Shown piece after piece: positions 17,313 through 26,267 of a DNA stretch of 64,000 nt. The stretch comes from an uncultured Alphaproteobacteria bacterium. Lineage in GTDB: Bacteria > Pseudomonadota > Alphaproteobacteria > Micavibrionales > Micavibrionaceae. Each line of letters begins with the position of its first letter. The first letter of the stretch is position 1. The DNA lies in contig CALHAR010000002.1 of assembly GCA_937931645.1 (NCBI GenBank), positions 179,613 to 243,612 of the forward strand. The letters run 5' to 3'. A model generated the notes under the pieces. That model worked only from the letters and a program-made list of their open reading frames with translations. It did no database searches and was not told the DNA's origin. The translations under genes and the position numbers were made by a program.

Positions 17313-17688
17313 GAGCAACTAAGTCCTTCTCTAATGCAATGAGTTCCTTAGCCTCTTTCATGGCTTTGTAGTATGTTCCTTGAATTATTTTCTCATTAAT
17401 ACTGAGGAACATAAAAGAAAGCTTTGGCGCGGCATGTTGAATATCTCTAATAGTTTCAAAATATGTATCATAATATGTACTTGGATTGCGTGCTAAATAC
17501 ATGCATTGAATAAGGAAATAAGCTTTTTTGCAGGGTGTGTCTGCATCCTCTTCTTTCATGACATCTTTTTCACGAAGGATTGCTGAGTCTCCAGAGATAT
17601 GGAGGCGGGAGCGATGTGAGTCGTTGGTAATGACAGCATCACCAATTAATATTTTTTCACCTGGTTTGAGATCTATTACGAGAGCCAT
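17296..17688 (-). CDS. flbT: Flagellin mRNA regulator FlbT
   Basis: The 130-residue protein is a typical FlbT: N-terminal beta-rich part LVIDLKPGEKILIGDAVI, then a helical part with KKAYFLIQCMYLAR and YYDTYFETIRDI. In Caulobacter FlbT binds the 5' leader of flagellin mRNA and promotes its decay until the hook is finished. Position fits: flagellin is 1.6 kb upstream on the same strand, with only the RTX gene between. flaF starts inside its last codons, so both are coupled. Confidence 0.9.
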   Translation of the reverse strand: MALVIDLKPGEKILIGDAVITNDSHRSRLHISGDSAILREKDVMKEEDADTPCKKAYFLIQCMYLARNPSTYYDTYFETIRDIQHAAPKLSFMFLSINEKIIQGTYYKAMKEAKELIALEKDLVAHALAR

Positions 17689-17792
17689 GGATTTCTTCCT
17701 TTATAAATATGTTGTGACATTCTTCACTTAACTGACTTACTATTATAATACAGGAATCCTGATAAATAGTTAATATTTTTATACCCTGCATA

Positions 17793-17824
17793 CAAAAAAA
17801 GCCAGCGAGGGTTATTCGCTGACC
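17793..17824 (-). terminator. Intrinsic terminator after the RTX gene
   Basis: On the minus strand CAGCGA, a seven-base loop and TCGCTG are followed by GC and seven T. It lies 20 bases after the RTX stop and closely resembles the terminator after flagellin. Confidence 0.75.
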
Positions 17825-17843
17825 TTGGATGGTATTACCCGTT

Positions 17844-18962
17844 CTAAATTATGATGAAATCATTCGTTATAAGCGTTCCATTATCAATAAGGTCTTGTGC
17901 GGTTAAGTTGTTATCAATGTTGGTGAGCACACGGGCGACAGTATCAAAGTTATTAGCACCGCCATCAGCATCTACTTTGATGTCAAAACGTGATCCTGGG
18001 TGTGTGATTTGTACGAAATCATTGATATCTGAAAGTCCATCGACATACCCTGTGAGGAGGTCTGTGATATTAATTTCATCTTCACCTAAGTCAAAATTAT
18101 ATATTCTGTCAGTGCTGTCTTCATCAGCTGAAAAGCCGAAAACATCAGTGTCAGAATCATTGCCAGCATAAAGAAAATCAATTCCGCTACCACCAACAAG
18201 GACATCACTGCCGTCATTGCCGTATAATTTATCGGAACCACTGCCGCCTACAAGGGTATCGTTACCGTTGCCACCAGAGAGTAAGTCGTTTCCACTACCC
18301 GCATAGATAGTGTCGTCACCATTATCACCATATAGTAAATCATTATTATCTTGGCCGTCGATGTAATCGTTATCGTCGCCACCTTTTATTCTATCGTCGC
18401 CACCGCCACCTAGGAGCGAGTCATTTCCTTCATTGCCGTAAATGTTATCGTTACCGTTACCGCCATCAATAAAATCATCACCAAGCTGACCATAGAGGTA
18501 ATCGTTGTCATTACCACCATAAAGAGAATCGTGTCCTTCGTTACCATAAAGGGAGTCAATACCATTGCCGCCATATAGTGTGTCGTTTTGGCTTTTTCCA
18601 TGAATAACATCGTTGCCATTACCTGCGTTAATAGTGCTTCCGGTTATGTTGGAACTTGTTAGTATGTCGTTATAGTCAGATCCAGTTATGTTTTCAACAT
18701 GTTCGATGATGTCGTTATAGCCAAAACTATCAGTGGCGGTGCCTGTTTCAAGGTTAACGGTAACGCCAGAAAGAGCGGCGCTGTAATCAACTCTATCTAT
18801 ACCATTGCCGCCGTTGATATAATCTCCGCCAGACCCAGATAGAATGGTATCATCACCATCGCCAGCCCATATTAGATCATTGCCTTCTAAACCATTAATT
18901 ATATCGCCAGCAACGGTGCCGTTTAAAATATCATCAAACATTGTTCCTGTTATCTCAGTCAT
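17844..18962 (-). CDS. RTX calcium-binding protein, probable type I secretion substrate
   Basis: The 372-residue protein is built mainly of hemolysin-type nonapeptide repeats (GGxGxDxUx), for example GGNGNDTLVGG and GGSGSDKLYG, from about residues 8 to 275. These bind calcium and fold as a parallel beta roll. The last 90 residues lack repeats and end hydrophobically (NDFIII), like C-terminal signals of type I secretion substrates. There is no N-terminal signal peptide and no recognisable enzyme domain. No type I exporter genes are in the window. AGGA lies 9 bases before the ATG. The gene stands between flagellin and flbT and is flanked by two near-identical terminators. A surface or filament-associated role is only a guess. 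Confidence 0.85.
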   Translation of the reverse strand: MTEITGTMFDDILNGTVAGDIINGLEGNDLIWAGDGDDTILSGSGGDYINGGNGIDRVDYSAALSGVTVNLETGTATDSFGYNDIIEHVENITGSDYNDILTSSNITGSTINAGNGNDVIHGKSQNDTLYGGNGIDSLYGNEGHDSLYGGNDNDYLYGQLGDDFIDGGNGNDNIYGNEGNDSLLGGGGDDRIKGGDDNDYIDGQDNNDLLYGDNGDDTIYAGSGNDLLSGGNGNDTLVGGSGSDKLYGNDGSDVLVGGSGIDFLYAGNDSDTDVFGFSADEDSTDRIYNFDLGEDEINITDLLTGYVDGLSDINDFVQITHPGSRFDIKVDADGGANNFDTVARVLTNIDNNLTAQDLIDNGTLITNDFIII

Positions 18963-19128
18963 TGTGTTTTCCTTTTTTTGAAGTTACTTGATAACGTAAG
19001 TTGGCACTAAATGACTAAAAGTAAAATTTTTTTGAGGTGAGGGTACTGGTGTATGTCTATGGTTCTTAGCGGTTTTCCTGTAAAGGGGTACGTTGGTATG
19101 GTGTATAACTTTTTATGATACGCAGATA

Positions 19129-19156
19129 CAAAAAAACCAGCGACGTAAATCGCTGG
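19129..19156 (-). terminator. Intrinsic terminator after flagellin
   Basis: On the minus strand CCAGCGA, a six-base loop and TCGCTGG are followed by seven T. It lies about 95 bases beyond the flagellin stop. Confidence 0.85.
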
Positions 19157-19250
19157 TTCTCTTTATTAGGCTTGCCGCCCTATCTTTAAGTTCTCTAACC
19201 GTGAACCGGTTAATCTCCCCCCACTTCTCATGGGTGAAGACTAAGTAATA

Positions 19251-20918
19251 TTAGAACAATCTTAAGACGGACTGTTGTGACTGTGCAGCCAAGGATAGGG
19301 ATGTTGTTCCCAAAGCTTGACGTGTTTGCAGTGCCAGAAGGTTTGCACCTTCTTCGTTTTGATCGGCAACTACAAGGTCATTTGCACCAGCTTCTAACGT
19401 ATTAATCGTTTGTTCAGTAAAGTCACGACGGAATTGAACGATAGATAGATCATTGGCAATAGATTGACCAAAGTTTCTAACATCTGCAATAGAGTCACGT
19501 ACTTGATTAATAGCTGATGAAACACTTGCTGCATTTGTGAAGTTACCTTCTTCGATACCTAAACCAAGAGCAGTGAAGTCAACACCTTCTGTTGTTAGTG
19601 TATTATCACGGTCTTCATTAAAGAAGGTTGTGAGGTTATCACCACTTAAAAGGTTAACACCACGGAAGTTTGCATCTTCAACGAGTGAGTCAATTTGTTC
19701 ACGAACGTTATTGAAGTCTTCTTCAAATTGATCAACATCTGGATTAACACCATCAAACGTGAAAAACTCACTGGCATTGTTACCGGCAAGGGCAACATCA
19801 GCGGCACCGCCACCAAAGCCAAAGCTTGTTGTTGATGCAGCATTATCGTTGAATTGTAGCTCAACTTGACCAACAGTTTCAGCAAATTCAATTTCAATTT
19901 GCCCTGTATTGGTGTTGAAAGAAGCTGCAACTTCACTAATACCTGAGTTGTTGATTCTGTCTACAACATCTTGAATAGTATCTGCACCAGTTACTTGACC
20001 TAGGTCAGTCGTTTCACCGTCAATTGTTAATTGTAGGTTGATGTCATCCGTTGCTGCAGCTAAGAAGCCAGCACCAGTACCCGCTGTGGAATCAAGAGTC
20101 GCGCTTGCTTCAAATTCACCATTAACTTGATCGGCAGCTGAAATTCCAGAGAACAAGGTGTTACCTGCTAAAGCAGTACCACCAGCACGGAAAGCACCAG
20201 CACCGTCATCCTCGGCACCAACAATAGTATCTAATCCAAGAGCAGCAAAGCCACCAGTGGAAAGAGGTTGAGCTGTTCCAAACGATGTAAGACGAATAGA
20301 CGCATTCTCGTTTAATGACGCGATTTCAATTTGACCAGCATCTGTTACACGCGCTCTAACAACTTCACCAATATCAGAACCAGCACCAGCACCAGCGACC
20401 TCTGTATTAATTGCAGAGACAAGGTCATCGACATTTTCTCCGGCATTAATTGTGATGTCTAGGCTTGCTTGTGTTCCATCAGGTTGCGTAACAGTAACGT
20501 TAAATGTATCACCAGCGTTAATAACACCGCCACCTTCGATACCAGTTAAATCTGGCACACCAGTTAGGTCAACGTTACCACGTGTTCTTGTGAACCCTTC
20601 TGAGGCACGAATTTCTGATTGAGCTTCTAGAGCAATTGATTCAGCTTGATCTAATAACTGACCAAGTGTTTCAACCCCAGTATTTGCTTGTTCAATCGTT
20701 CTAATAGATTGTGAAATACCATCAAGAAGTCTTGTTAGGTCACTTGCACGGTTATTCAAAGATTGAGCCGTGAAGAAGTTTTGTGGATTGTCCAAGGCAG
20801 AATTAACTCTAAGCCCAGTTGCTAAACGCAATTGAGCTGTATCGATATTTCTTTGTGTTCCTTGGAGGGATAGTAGATTGTTCCGCAGGGCGGACGATAG
20901 TACGATATCATTCGACAT
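19251..20918 (-). CDS. Flagellin
   Basis: This is the filament subunit. The conserved N-terminal D0/D1 region (LSSALRNNLLSLQGTQRNID, LATGLRVNSALDNPQNFF) and C-terminal region (LVVADQNEEGANLLALQTRQ, ending SVLRLF) frame a variable centre. At 555 residues it is about twice the length of Caulobacter flagellins. The extra central 270 residues are Ala/Gly/Asp rich and include repeated beta-type segments such as DINLQLTIDGETTDLGQVTG, which resemble surface-exposed hypervariable domains. A ribosome site (AAAGGAGAA) precedes the ATG. A CtrA-type box with a -10 element lies upstream. Only one flagellin gene is in the window. Confidence 0.95.
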   Translation of the reverse strand: MSNDIVLSSALRNNLLSLQGTQRNIDTAQLRLATGLRVNSALDNPQNFFTAQSLNNRASDLTRLLDGISQSIRTIEQANTGVETLGQLLDQAESIALEAQSEIRASEGFTRTRGNVDLTGVPDLTGIEGGGVINAGDTFNVTVTQPDGTQASLDITINAGENVDDLVSAINTEVAGAGAGSDIGEVVRARVTDAGQIEIASLNENASIRLTSFGTAQPLSTGGFAALGLDTIVGAEDDGAGAFRAGGTALAGNTLFSGISAADQVNGEFEASATLDSTAGTGAGFLAAATDDINLQLTIDGETTDLGQVTGADTIQDVVDRINNSGISEVAASFNTNTGQIEIEFAETVGQVELQFNDNAASTTSFGFGGGAADVALAGNNASEFFTFDGVNPDVDQFEEDFNNVREQIDSLVEDANFRGVNLLSGDNLTTFFNEDRDNTLTTEGVDFTALGLGIEEGNFTNAASVSSAINQVRDSIADVRNFGQSIANDLSIVQFRRDFTEQTINTLEAGANDLVVADQNEEGANLLALQTRQALGTTSLSLAAQSQQSVLRLF

Positions 20919-20987
20919 CTTATTTCTCCTTTACTAGGTTAGTGTTTGCATACTGCATTTCGTTCATACTGAGCGAATATCCTTTAT

Positions 20988-21018
20988 AATATAACATAAC
21001 TTATTAATGACAGGTTAA
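20988..21018 (-). promoter_or_regulatory. CtrA-type promoter of flagellin
   Basis: On the minus strand TTAACCTGTCATTAA is an exact TTAA-N7-TTAA box (21004-21018). Ten bases after it is TATATT (20988-20993), a good -10 element. Overlap of the box with the -35 position is the usual architecture of CtrA-activated promoters. The ATG is about 60 bases beyond the predicted start. Confidence 0.65.
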
Positions 21019-21205
21019 TATTATGAGGATTCACGTCCAATAGAAACTAAATTTTTAGAAAGTCTCTCGACTTAAGGCTCCGAAAGTCGCCTGTGAACGC
21101 TATGTTACACGAATTTAGCCCAGAATATAAGGGGTTATTATAAAAATAAAGTAAAATATGCCGATTATTAAGGTTGTGCATAAACTTTGCTCCTTACATA
21201 CAAAA

Positions 21206-21242
21206 GTGCCCCAGACGGCTTTTTGTGAGCTATCTGGGGCTT
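21206..21242 (-). terminator. Terminator-like hairpin after flgE
   Basis: GCCCCAGA and TCTGGGGC pair across about 20 bases. On the minus strand the T-run that follows is weak (ACTTTTGT), while on the plus strand it is followed by TTTTTG. It probably ends the flgI-flgE operon and may work in both directions. Confidence 0.55.
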
Positions 21243-21275
21243 TTTGTTGCCAAGATCGTCTAGTTTAGCGATATT

Positions 21276-23045
21276 CTATCGCAGTCTTAGCAAGTCTTCT
21301 GTCATCTGATCGACGGTTGTAATAACCCTCGTATTCGCAGAGAAAGCTCTCTGCGTTACGATAAGTTTGGTAAACTCATCGGCCAGATCCACATTCGATT
21401 GTTCAATAGCGGCTGTTTCTAGGAATCCTGCACGTCCTTGACCAGCTTCTTGAATGAGGGGTCCGCCAGATTCTGCGCTTTCAACGTAAGCGGTAGAGGA
21501 AACTTCTTGGAGATTGACGGCACTTGGGAAAGTAACGATTGGAAGTTTATAAAGTCTTGAAAGCGTACCGTTAGAGAAACGAGCATTCACGAAGCCTTCA
21601 CGGTCGATTTCTAAACCTGTTCTAAGGCCTAATTCAGCCCCGTTTTGGCTTGCAACACTTACATTATAAAGGCCGGAGAACTGTGTCAGGCCATCAATGT
21701 TGATGTTAATGTCCTGAACTTCAGAACCATTCCCAAAATCGATATTACGTAGTTCAATATCTGTATTACCATCGAGGTCTGCCTGAGCATTTAAGCTACC
21801 GTCGGCATTGAAGTTAATAAGACCTTGCGTTAAAGGGACTGGGCCATTTGGTCCTACCACATTGACCTGCCACCAACCACGGGAGTTATATGCCCCTGAA
21901 GTCGGTGTATCAAAGGGATCAATGGTAAGTTGTGGAAACTCTGAGTCATTAAACGGTGGAATAATAGTGTTTGCCGTTGGTGGTGTACCTGTTGGTACAA
22001 TGCTAACAGGTGTTGATTGACCAAAGTCCGCTAGTAGAGGCGTTGTACCTTCGGTTAGGTCTAGCGTTTGAGTTGGGTCAACCGCACTGACAACTAATTG
22101 TCCGTCAGCATTTAGGTAAGCTTCGGCAACACCGCCGCCACCTATGTCGTTAATACTTTGAATAACGTCAAAGACTGTTGTGACATCGGCTACAACACCT
22201 CCAGTAGGAACTTGTACTGGTGCGGCTCCATTTACGGAGACGTTAAAGAAGCCACCCGTAGCAGAAGTTAGGGCACCGTCACTTAAGAAGTCAGCAGATT
22301 CTAGATCACCGACTGGTAATACAGTAACGGCCTGCGGGCCACCTATTTTAATGAATTCGAACGTTAAGTCTTGTGCAGACCCTAAAGAGTCATACACGCG
22401 TAATGTTCTGGAGAAATCTGTTTCGGCCGGGAAAGGGACAAGTTGTTCATCTGGCGCAACAGCGGTGTAATCAACTTGTGTTGCGATTTCGTCAGCATTT
22501 AAGTTAATGCCTAAAGTCCCTTCTGTTGTTAAACGTGATTGACCTTGTGCTAAAGACACATCTATAGGAACAAGAGCGGAAAGATCAGGGTTAAATATTG
22601 TAACGCCAGCTGAATTATTAGGGTCTTGGTCTAATGGATCAATGGGGAAGCCGTAAAGGAATTGGCCAGCAGAGTTTTGCAAGATACCATTTTCATCTTC
22701 ATTAAACTGACCATTTCTGGTGTATTGAAAGTCACCTTCTTGATCAAGAGAGTTTACGTTTCGTGTCGCAAACAAACCATCACCTGAGATAGCAACATCC
22801 AAGGTAGAACCTGTTTGAGCAATTTGCCCCTGTTGGTTAACTTGTTGCAGTCTGTTTACTGTTACTGCGCCAGGGGAGTATCTAGCAGAAGCAGACTCAA
22901 CCGTTACGAGGGCGGCAAAAGCAGCCTCTGATCGTTTAAACCCTGTTGTGTTTACGTTGGCGATATTGTTTGAAATAATCGCTGTTGCTTGTGATTGGGC
23001 ACCGATGCCTGATACTGCTGTATATAAAGATCCGAATAAGCTCAT
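21276..23045 (-). CDS. flgE: Flagellar hook protein FlgE
   Basis: FlgE polymerises into the hook. The N-terminus (LYTAVSGIGAQSQATAIISN, NIANVNTTGFKRSEAAFAAL) and the C-terminus (VDLADEFTKLIVTQRAFSAN, ITTVDQMTEDLLRLR) are the rod/hook family ends. At 589 residues it is longer than enterobacterial FlgE (about 400) because of insertions in the outer domains, which is usual for alphaproteobacteria. It is the last gene of the flgI-flgJ-flgN-fliK-flgD-flgE run. Confidence 0.95.
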   Translation of the reverse strand: MSLFGSLYTAVSGIGAQSQATAIISNNIANVNTTGFKRSEAAFAALVTVESASARYSPGAVTVNRLQQVNQQGQIAQTGSTLDVAISGDGLFATRNVNSLDQEGDFQYTRNGQFNEDENGILQNSAGQFLYGFPIDPLDQDPNNSAGVTIFNPDLSALVPIDVSLAQGQSRLTTEGTLGINLNADEIATQVDYTAVAPDEQLVPFPAETDFSRTLRVYDSLGSAQDLTFEFIKIGGPQAVTVLPVGDLESADFLSDGALTSATGGFFNVSVNGAAPVQVPTGGVVADVTTVFDVIQSINDIGGGGVAEAYLNADGQLVVSAVDPTQTLDLTEGTTPLLADFGQSTPVSIVPTGTPPTANTIIPPFNDSEFPQLTIDPFDTPTSGAYNSRGWWQVNVVGPNGPVPLTQGLINFNADGSLNAQADLDGNTDIELRNIDFGNGSEVQDININIDGLTQFSGLYNVSVASQNGAELGLRTGLEIDREGFVNARFSNGTLSRLYKLPIVTFPSAVNLQEVSSTAYVESAESGGPLIQEAGQGRAGFLETAAIEQSNVDLADEFTKLIVTQRAFSANTRVITTVDQMTEDLLRLR

Positions 23046-23126
23046 GATGGTCTCCTGTTACTAAAAATTAAAATTGTTGTTTTGTTATGGTTGTTAATTG
23101 TGATTTTATTTGTCCTGTTTCTAATG

Positions 23127-23840
23127 TTAGACGGTTGAGTCATCGGCTCCTCCTTCAGTAGTCTCTGGCTCTGCTTCGGGAACGAGAGCTGTCAGTATTG
23201 AACTAATGGGAACCGCACGCTCACCGACAAGGGCAAAAACGACACCATTTTGTTGTTCAATGCCTCTGACGCGTGCTTGGACAACAGTTGTTGTTTCAAC
23301 GGAATCATCGTTGGCATCAACGGAGTCGACACGGACAACGTAAGTACCTGTTGGCAATTCATTATTAACTAAGTCGCGCCCGTCCCATTCAAACTCATGA
23401 GCACCAGCACCACGCTCTGCTTCACCACTAAAGACAAGCTGTCCAACTTCATTAAAAATATTAATGCTAGAGCTTGTTGCAGGGCTTTCTAACGAGTAAC
23501 GAATAGTTGAAGGTTGACCTTGTTCGTGTGCAACTTCAGCGCTAACGTAAGAAACGTCCAATCCGACATAGTCTAGGGCAGAAGTTGCCGAGTTACCGAG
23601 TTGTAAACTGATTAAGTCGTCAAGCTTTGTATTCGTGTTTATGCCTTGTTCAACTTGCGAGAACTGAACGAGTTGTTCTGTAAATTCGTTTGAATCAAGG
23701 GGACTTAAAGGGTCTTGGTTCTGCAGTTGAGTTGTCAATAACGTGAGGAATTGAGAGAAATCACCTGCTAAAGTTACAGCCTGATCTCGAGTTTGACCGG
23801 CTTGTATAGCTTGTCCTGTTGCTGTTACATCTGAAACCAT
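23127..23840 (-). CDS. flgD: Hook-capping scaffold protein FlgD
   Basis: FlgD caps the growing hook and is discarded after assembly. The N-terminal motif FSQFLTLLTTQLQNQDPLSP and NEFTEQLVQFSQVEQGI are diagnostic. The C-terminal part contains a FlgD Ig-like region (NIFNEVGQLV, EFEWDGRDLVNNELPTGTYV). The 237-residue length is normal. It lies between fliK and flgE, as is common. Confidence 0.95.
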   Translation of the reverse strand: MVSDVTATGQAIQAGQTRDQAVTLAGDFSQFLTLLTTQLQNQDPLSPLDSNEFTEQLVQFSQVEQGINTNTKLDDLISLQLGNSATSALDYVGLDVSYVSAEVAHEQGQPSTIRYSLESPATSSSINIFNEVGQLVFSGEAERGAGAHEFEWDGRDLVNNELPTGTYVVRVDSVDANDDSVETTTVVQARVRGIEQQNGVVFALVGERAVPISSILTALVPEAEPETTEGGADDSTV

Positions 23841-23895
23841 TTTACTCTCCTAATTATCCTTTTCTATCTATCATGCCCATAAGTTGGAGGGGCGG

Positions 23896-25725
23896 TTAAG
23901 CTAGTATGTTGTAATGAACGTGTCCTGTTTCTGGGTCGACGTTCCAATTCATCGTTGTTTCAATTATCTCTATGTCGTTTTCATCTAAGTTATTCTCTGC
24001 ATTTTCCGTGCCAGAATTGCCGTTTTGGCCGTTTTTATCGTCTCCGAAGCCATAATTATCCTCTGCCATCTCATAGTTTAAGGAATCCGCACCTGTTTCT
24101 AAGCCAGCATCTTGAAGAGCGCGCTCAAGGGCGGCCATATCACGTTGCAACATTTGAAGAGTTTCTTGTTTTTCAACGACTAAATAGGCTTTAACAGTTT
24201 GTTCTGGTCCAAATTCCAAGCGAACTTCTAAACGACCTAAATCAGCGGGATCAAGTTGTAGGGTGATGCTTCTGGTATCACCAGTTTGTGCCGCCCGAGA
24301 TATTTGTGCGGTTACGGTGCTGGTACCAGGATGTGTTTGACTTGCATGCTGTGTTGAGGTGGTTAAATGTGCCGCTTGTGTTGTTTGTGTGAAAGGTGTT
24401 CCTGTTTGGATATCTAAACCTAGTATATCTCCTAAAATTGGTTGGGATGCTGACCCACTTAAGAAACTTGTTGGTAAAAATAAATCACCTAAGAAGGCAA
24501 CTTTAGGAACAGCCGTATCTGGTGTGATATTTGTTGCTTGTAAGTTAGCAACAGTATTTTTCAGGCCAATATTGCCATTATTGTTACCGTTGTTGTTTGA
24601 TCCAAATAACTCTCTGAACTCGCTGTTGCTTAAAGTTTGTGGGACAGGGGTAACGCCATCTTCAGGTAAGATAGTTGTGTCATTCACTGTTGGTTGTAGC
24701 GCTGTGCTTGGGGTCGTCACAACGGGAGTCACTTTATTAGCGGCAATAATATTCAGTAAGTCTTGCACATCATAATGTTTGGTTGGATTAGATAATTTCT
24801 TACTTTGCGCGGTAACATCATTTTTGGGTGTTGCAGGAACGAGGCCGATTGACACCTGCGTGTCTTGCAAAGGAGTGTCTTCTAATATCTGTGCATTTGT
24901 AAAAGGACTATTTTGAAGGTCAATCTCTTCTAATTTTTTCTGTTCTTTTATATCGGCGGCATATTCATTTGAACGCTTTAAAAGAAGGTAAAGCCCTTCT
25001 TCTTGTGATAACCCATAGTCATAGTCACCATCAATATTCGTGTCTGTATCACCGATAACGGGAATAATATTACCAACACCTGCTATTAAATCTTCTACCG
25101 TTAATTCACGGCCTAGTTTAGATTCTACTTCTTCAATACGGCTTGTGATGTTTGTTAGCTGCGCTGGGTTTAAGCCAGTGGCGATTAAAAGCTTAAAAGG
25201 CGCGTTTTCGTTGGTGAAGTCATTGTTGCGAAAGGCTTCTAGACTTGATTCTAAGTTTTCAAGACGATTATTTAGACGTGAAACTAAATCTTCAATAGAT
25301 TCTTCTGCGCCAAACTCTTGTGGTAAGCCACTGGTTAAGTGGTTAATGAGTTTAGTTAACTGATCAACACGATTACCTTCTGTTTTTAATAACTCTTCAA
25401 TTTTAAGTTCGCTTATTTTCTCATCTAAGCTTTTCTCAGCATCCTGACCAAGAAGAGCGAGTTGAAGAAGGGATAGGTCAACAGCTTCTTTTTTAACATT
25501 TGTTGCCGGTGCCTCATTCTCCGTATTTTGATTGCTAACGTCGCTTTTAATTTCGTCACCATCTGCTGAAATAAGATTGCTAAGGATTGCTTCTAAAAAA
25601 GCGGCTCCGTTGGTGACACCTAAACCATTATCGCCGACTAGGCTGTTTCCGCCTAAAAGAGTACCGTTTCCCGATAAAGGGGCTTTGGAAGAAACAGTCT
25701 GTGTTGCGAATATACTTAAATCCAT
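23896..25725 (-). CDS. fliK: Flagellar hook-length control protein FliK
   Basis: FliK is a secreted ruler and switch protein that sets hook length. The 609 residues have a long variable N-terminal two-thirds and a typical Flg_hook C-terminal domain: ITLQLDPADLGRLEVRLEFG followed by a helix (LQRDMAALERALQDAGLETG). It ends in an acidic, Asn-rich tail. The context of flgD and flgE confirms it. A second protein with a similar C-terminal fold is encoded at 2232. Confidence 0.92.
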   Translation of the reverse strand: MDLSIFATQTVSSKAPLSGNGTLLGGNSLVGDNGLGVTNGAAFLEAILSNLISADGDEIKSDVSNQNTENEAPATNVKKEAVDLSLLQLALLGQDAEKSLDEKISELKIEELLKTEGNRVDQLTKLINHLTSGLPQEFGAEESIEDLVSRLNNRLENLESSLEAFRNNDFTNENAPFKLLIATGLNPAQLTNITSRIEEVESKLGRELTVEDLIAGVGNIIPVIGDTDTNIDGDYDYGLSQEEGLYLLLKRSNEYAADIKEQKKLEEIDLQNSPFTNAQILEDTPLQDTQVSIGLVPATPKNDVTAQSKKLSNPTKHYDVQDLLNIIAANKVTPVVTTPSTALQPTVNDTTILPEDGVTPVPQTLSNSEFRELFGSNNNGNNNGNIGLKNTVANLQATNITPDTAVPKVAFLGDLFLPTSFLSGSASQPILGDILGLDIQTGTPFTQTTQAAHLTTSTQHASQTHPGTSTVTAQISRAAQTGDTRSITLQLDPADLGRLEVRLEFGPEQTVKAYLVVEKQETLQMLQRDMAALERALQDAGLETGADSLNYEMAEDNYGFGDDKNGQNGNSGTENAENNLDENDIEIIETTMNWNVDPETGHVHYNILA

Positions 25726-25763
25726 TTGTAATTTTCCTCTTTAAATGCCTTCTAGTGTTGTTG

Positions 25764-26267
25764 TTATGCAGACTCGCTAATACCGATTGTGCCGTTTGTA
25801 CTATCTTGTAAATGTCCGCTTGGTCCATAAAAGAACTGTTTATCTTTACGGGCCGTTTCACGCGCTGCTTCCATGATACGGTCACCTAAGCGTTTCATAC
25901 CGTTCTTCATACGGTTGAGAGAGGCGTGGTTATCGTGAGCAATATGAGAGAAATCATTGCTCATTTCTTCTAGACGATCTTTTATAGATTGGTCGGCAGT
26001 CTTTAGTTCATCTTTGCGTTCCATAAGTTGTGACATGCCATCTAAATAATCACGGGCGATATCTAGTTTTTTGTCTTGTAGTGCCATAAACCCCAGCGTG
26101 TCAGCATCTTTTAAAACGTTAGTTTCCTCGATAAGTGCTGTGCGTAAACGATCAATAGTCAACATCATTTCTTGCATGGCTTTGTTTGGGTCACGTGAAA
26201 GCTTTAAACGGGCTTTTTTGTTTCTTTCTTCTAAAGCCATGGGTAGGGGGGCGTGTCTATTTCGCAT
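25764..26267 (-). CDS. FlgN-like flagellar chaperone
   Basis: The 167-residue protein is helical and charged, with a coiled-coil core (MLTIDRLRTALIEETNVLKD, MERKDELKTADQSIKDRLEE). Size, helicity and position between flgJ and fliK fit FlgN, the export chaperone of the hook-junction proteins FlgK and FlgL, which are not in this window. The start overlaps the flgJ end by 11 bases; a second ATG nine codons on is possible. The assignment is by context and pattern, since FlgN is weakly conserved. Confidence 0.65.
   Translation of the reverse strand: MRNRHAPLPMALEERNKKARLKLSRDPNKAMQEMMLTIDRLRTALIEETNVLKDADTLGFMALQDKKLDIARDYLDGMSQLMERKDELKTADQSIKDRLEEMSNDFSHIAHDNHASLNRMKNGMKRLGDRIMEAARETARKDKQFFYGPSGHLQDSTNGTIGISESA

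Larger units (their letters stand above)
20919..21275. other. Flagellin promoter and leader region
   Basis: This 357-base gap between flgE and flagellin holds a flgE terminator-like hairpin (21206-21242), a small hairpin CGACTT-N10-AAGTCG (21068-21089), the CtrA-type box and a predicted leader of about 60 bases that FlbT could recognise. No gene was seen in it. Confidence 0.6.

Noticed and set aside
18000..18940. Tandem DNA repeats or CRISPR-like array
   Set aside because: The repetition comes from codons of RTX nonapeptide repeats; there are no identical repeats with unique spacers.
19140..19250. Possible tRNA or small RNA after flagellin
   Set aside because: No cloverleaf or CCA end could be drawn; the sequence is explained by the flagellin 3' leader and terminator.
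21206..21242. Terminator of a hidden plus-strand gene
   Set aside because: The plus-strand T-run is better than the minus one, but no plus-strand gene or promoter was found before it.
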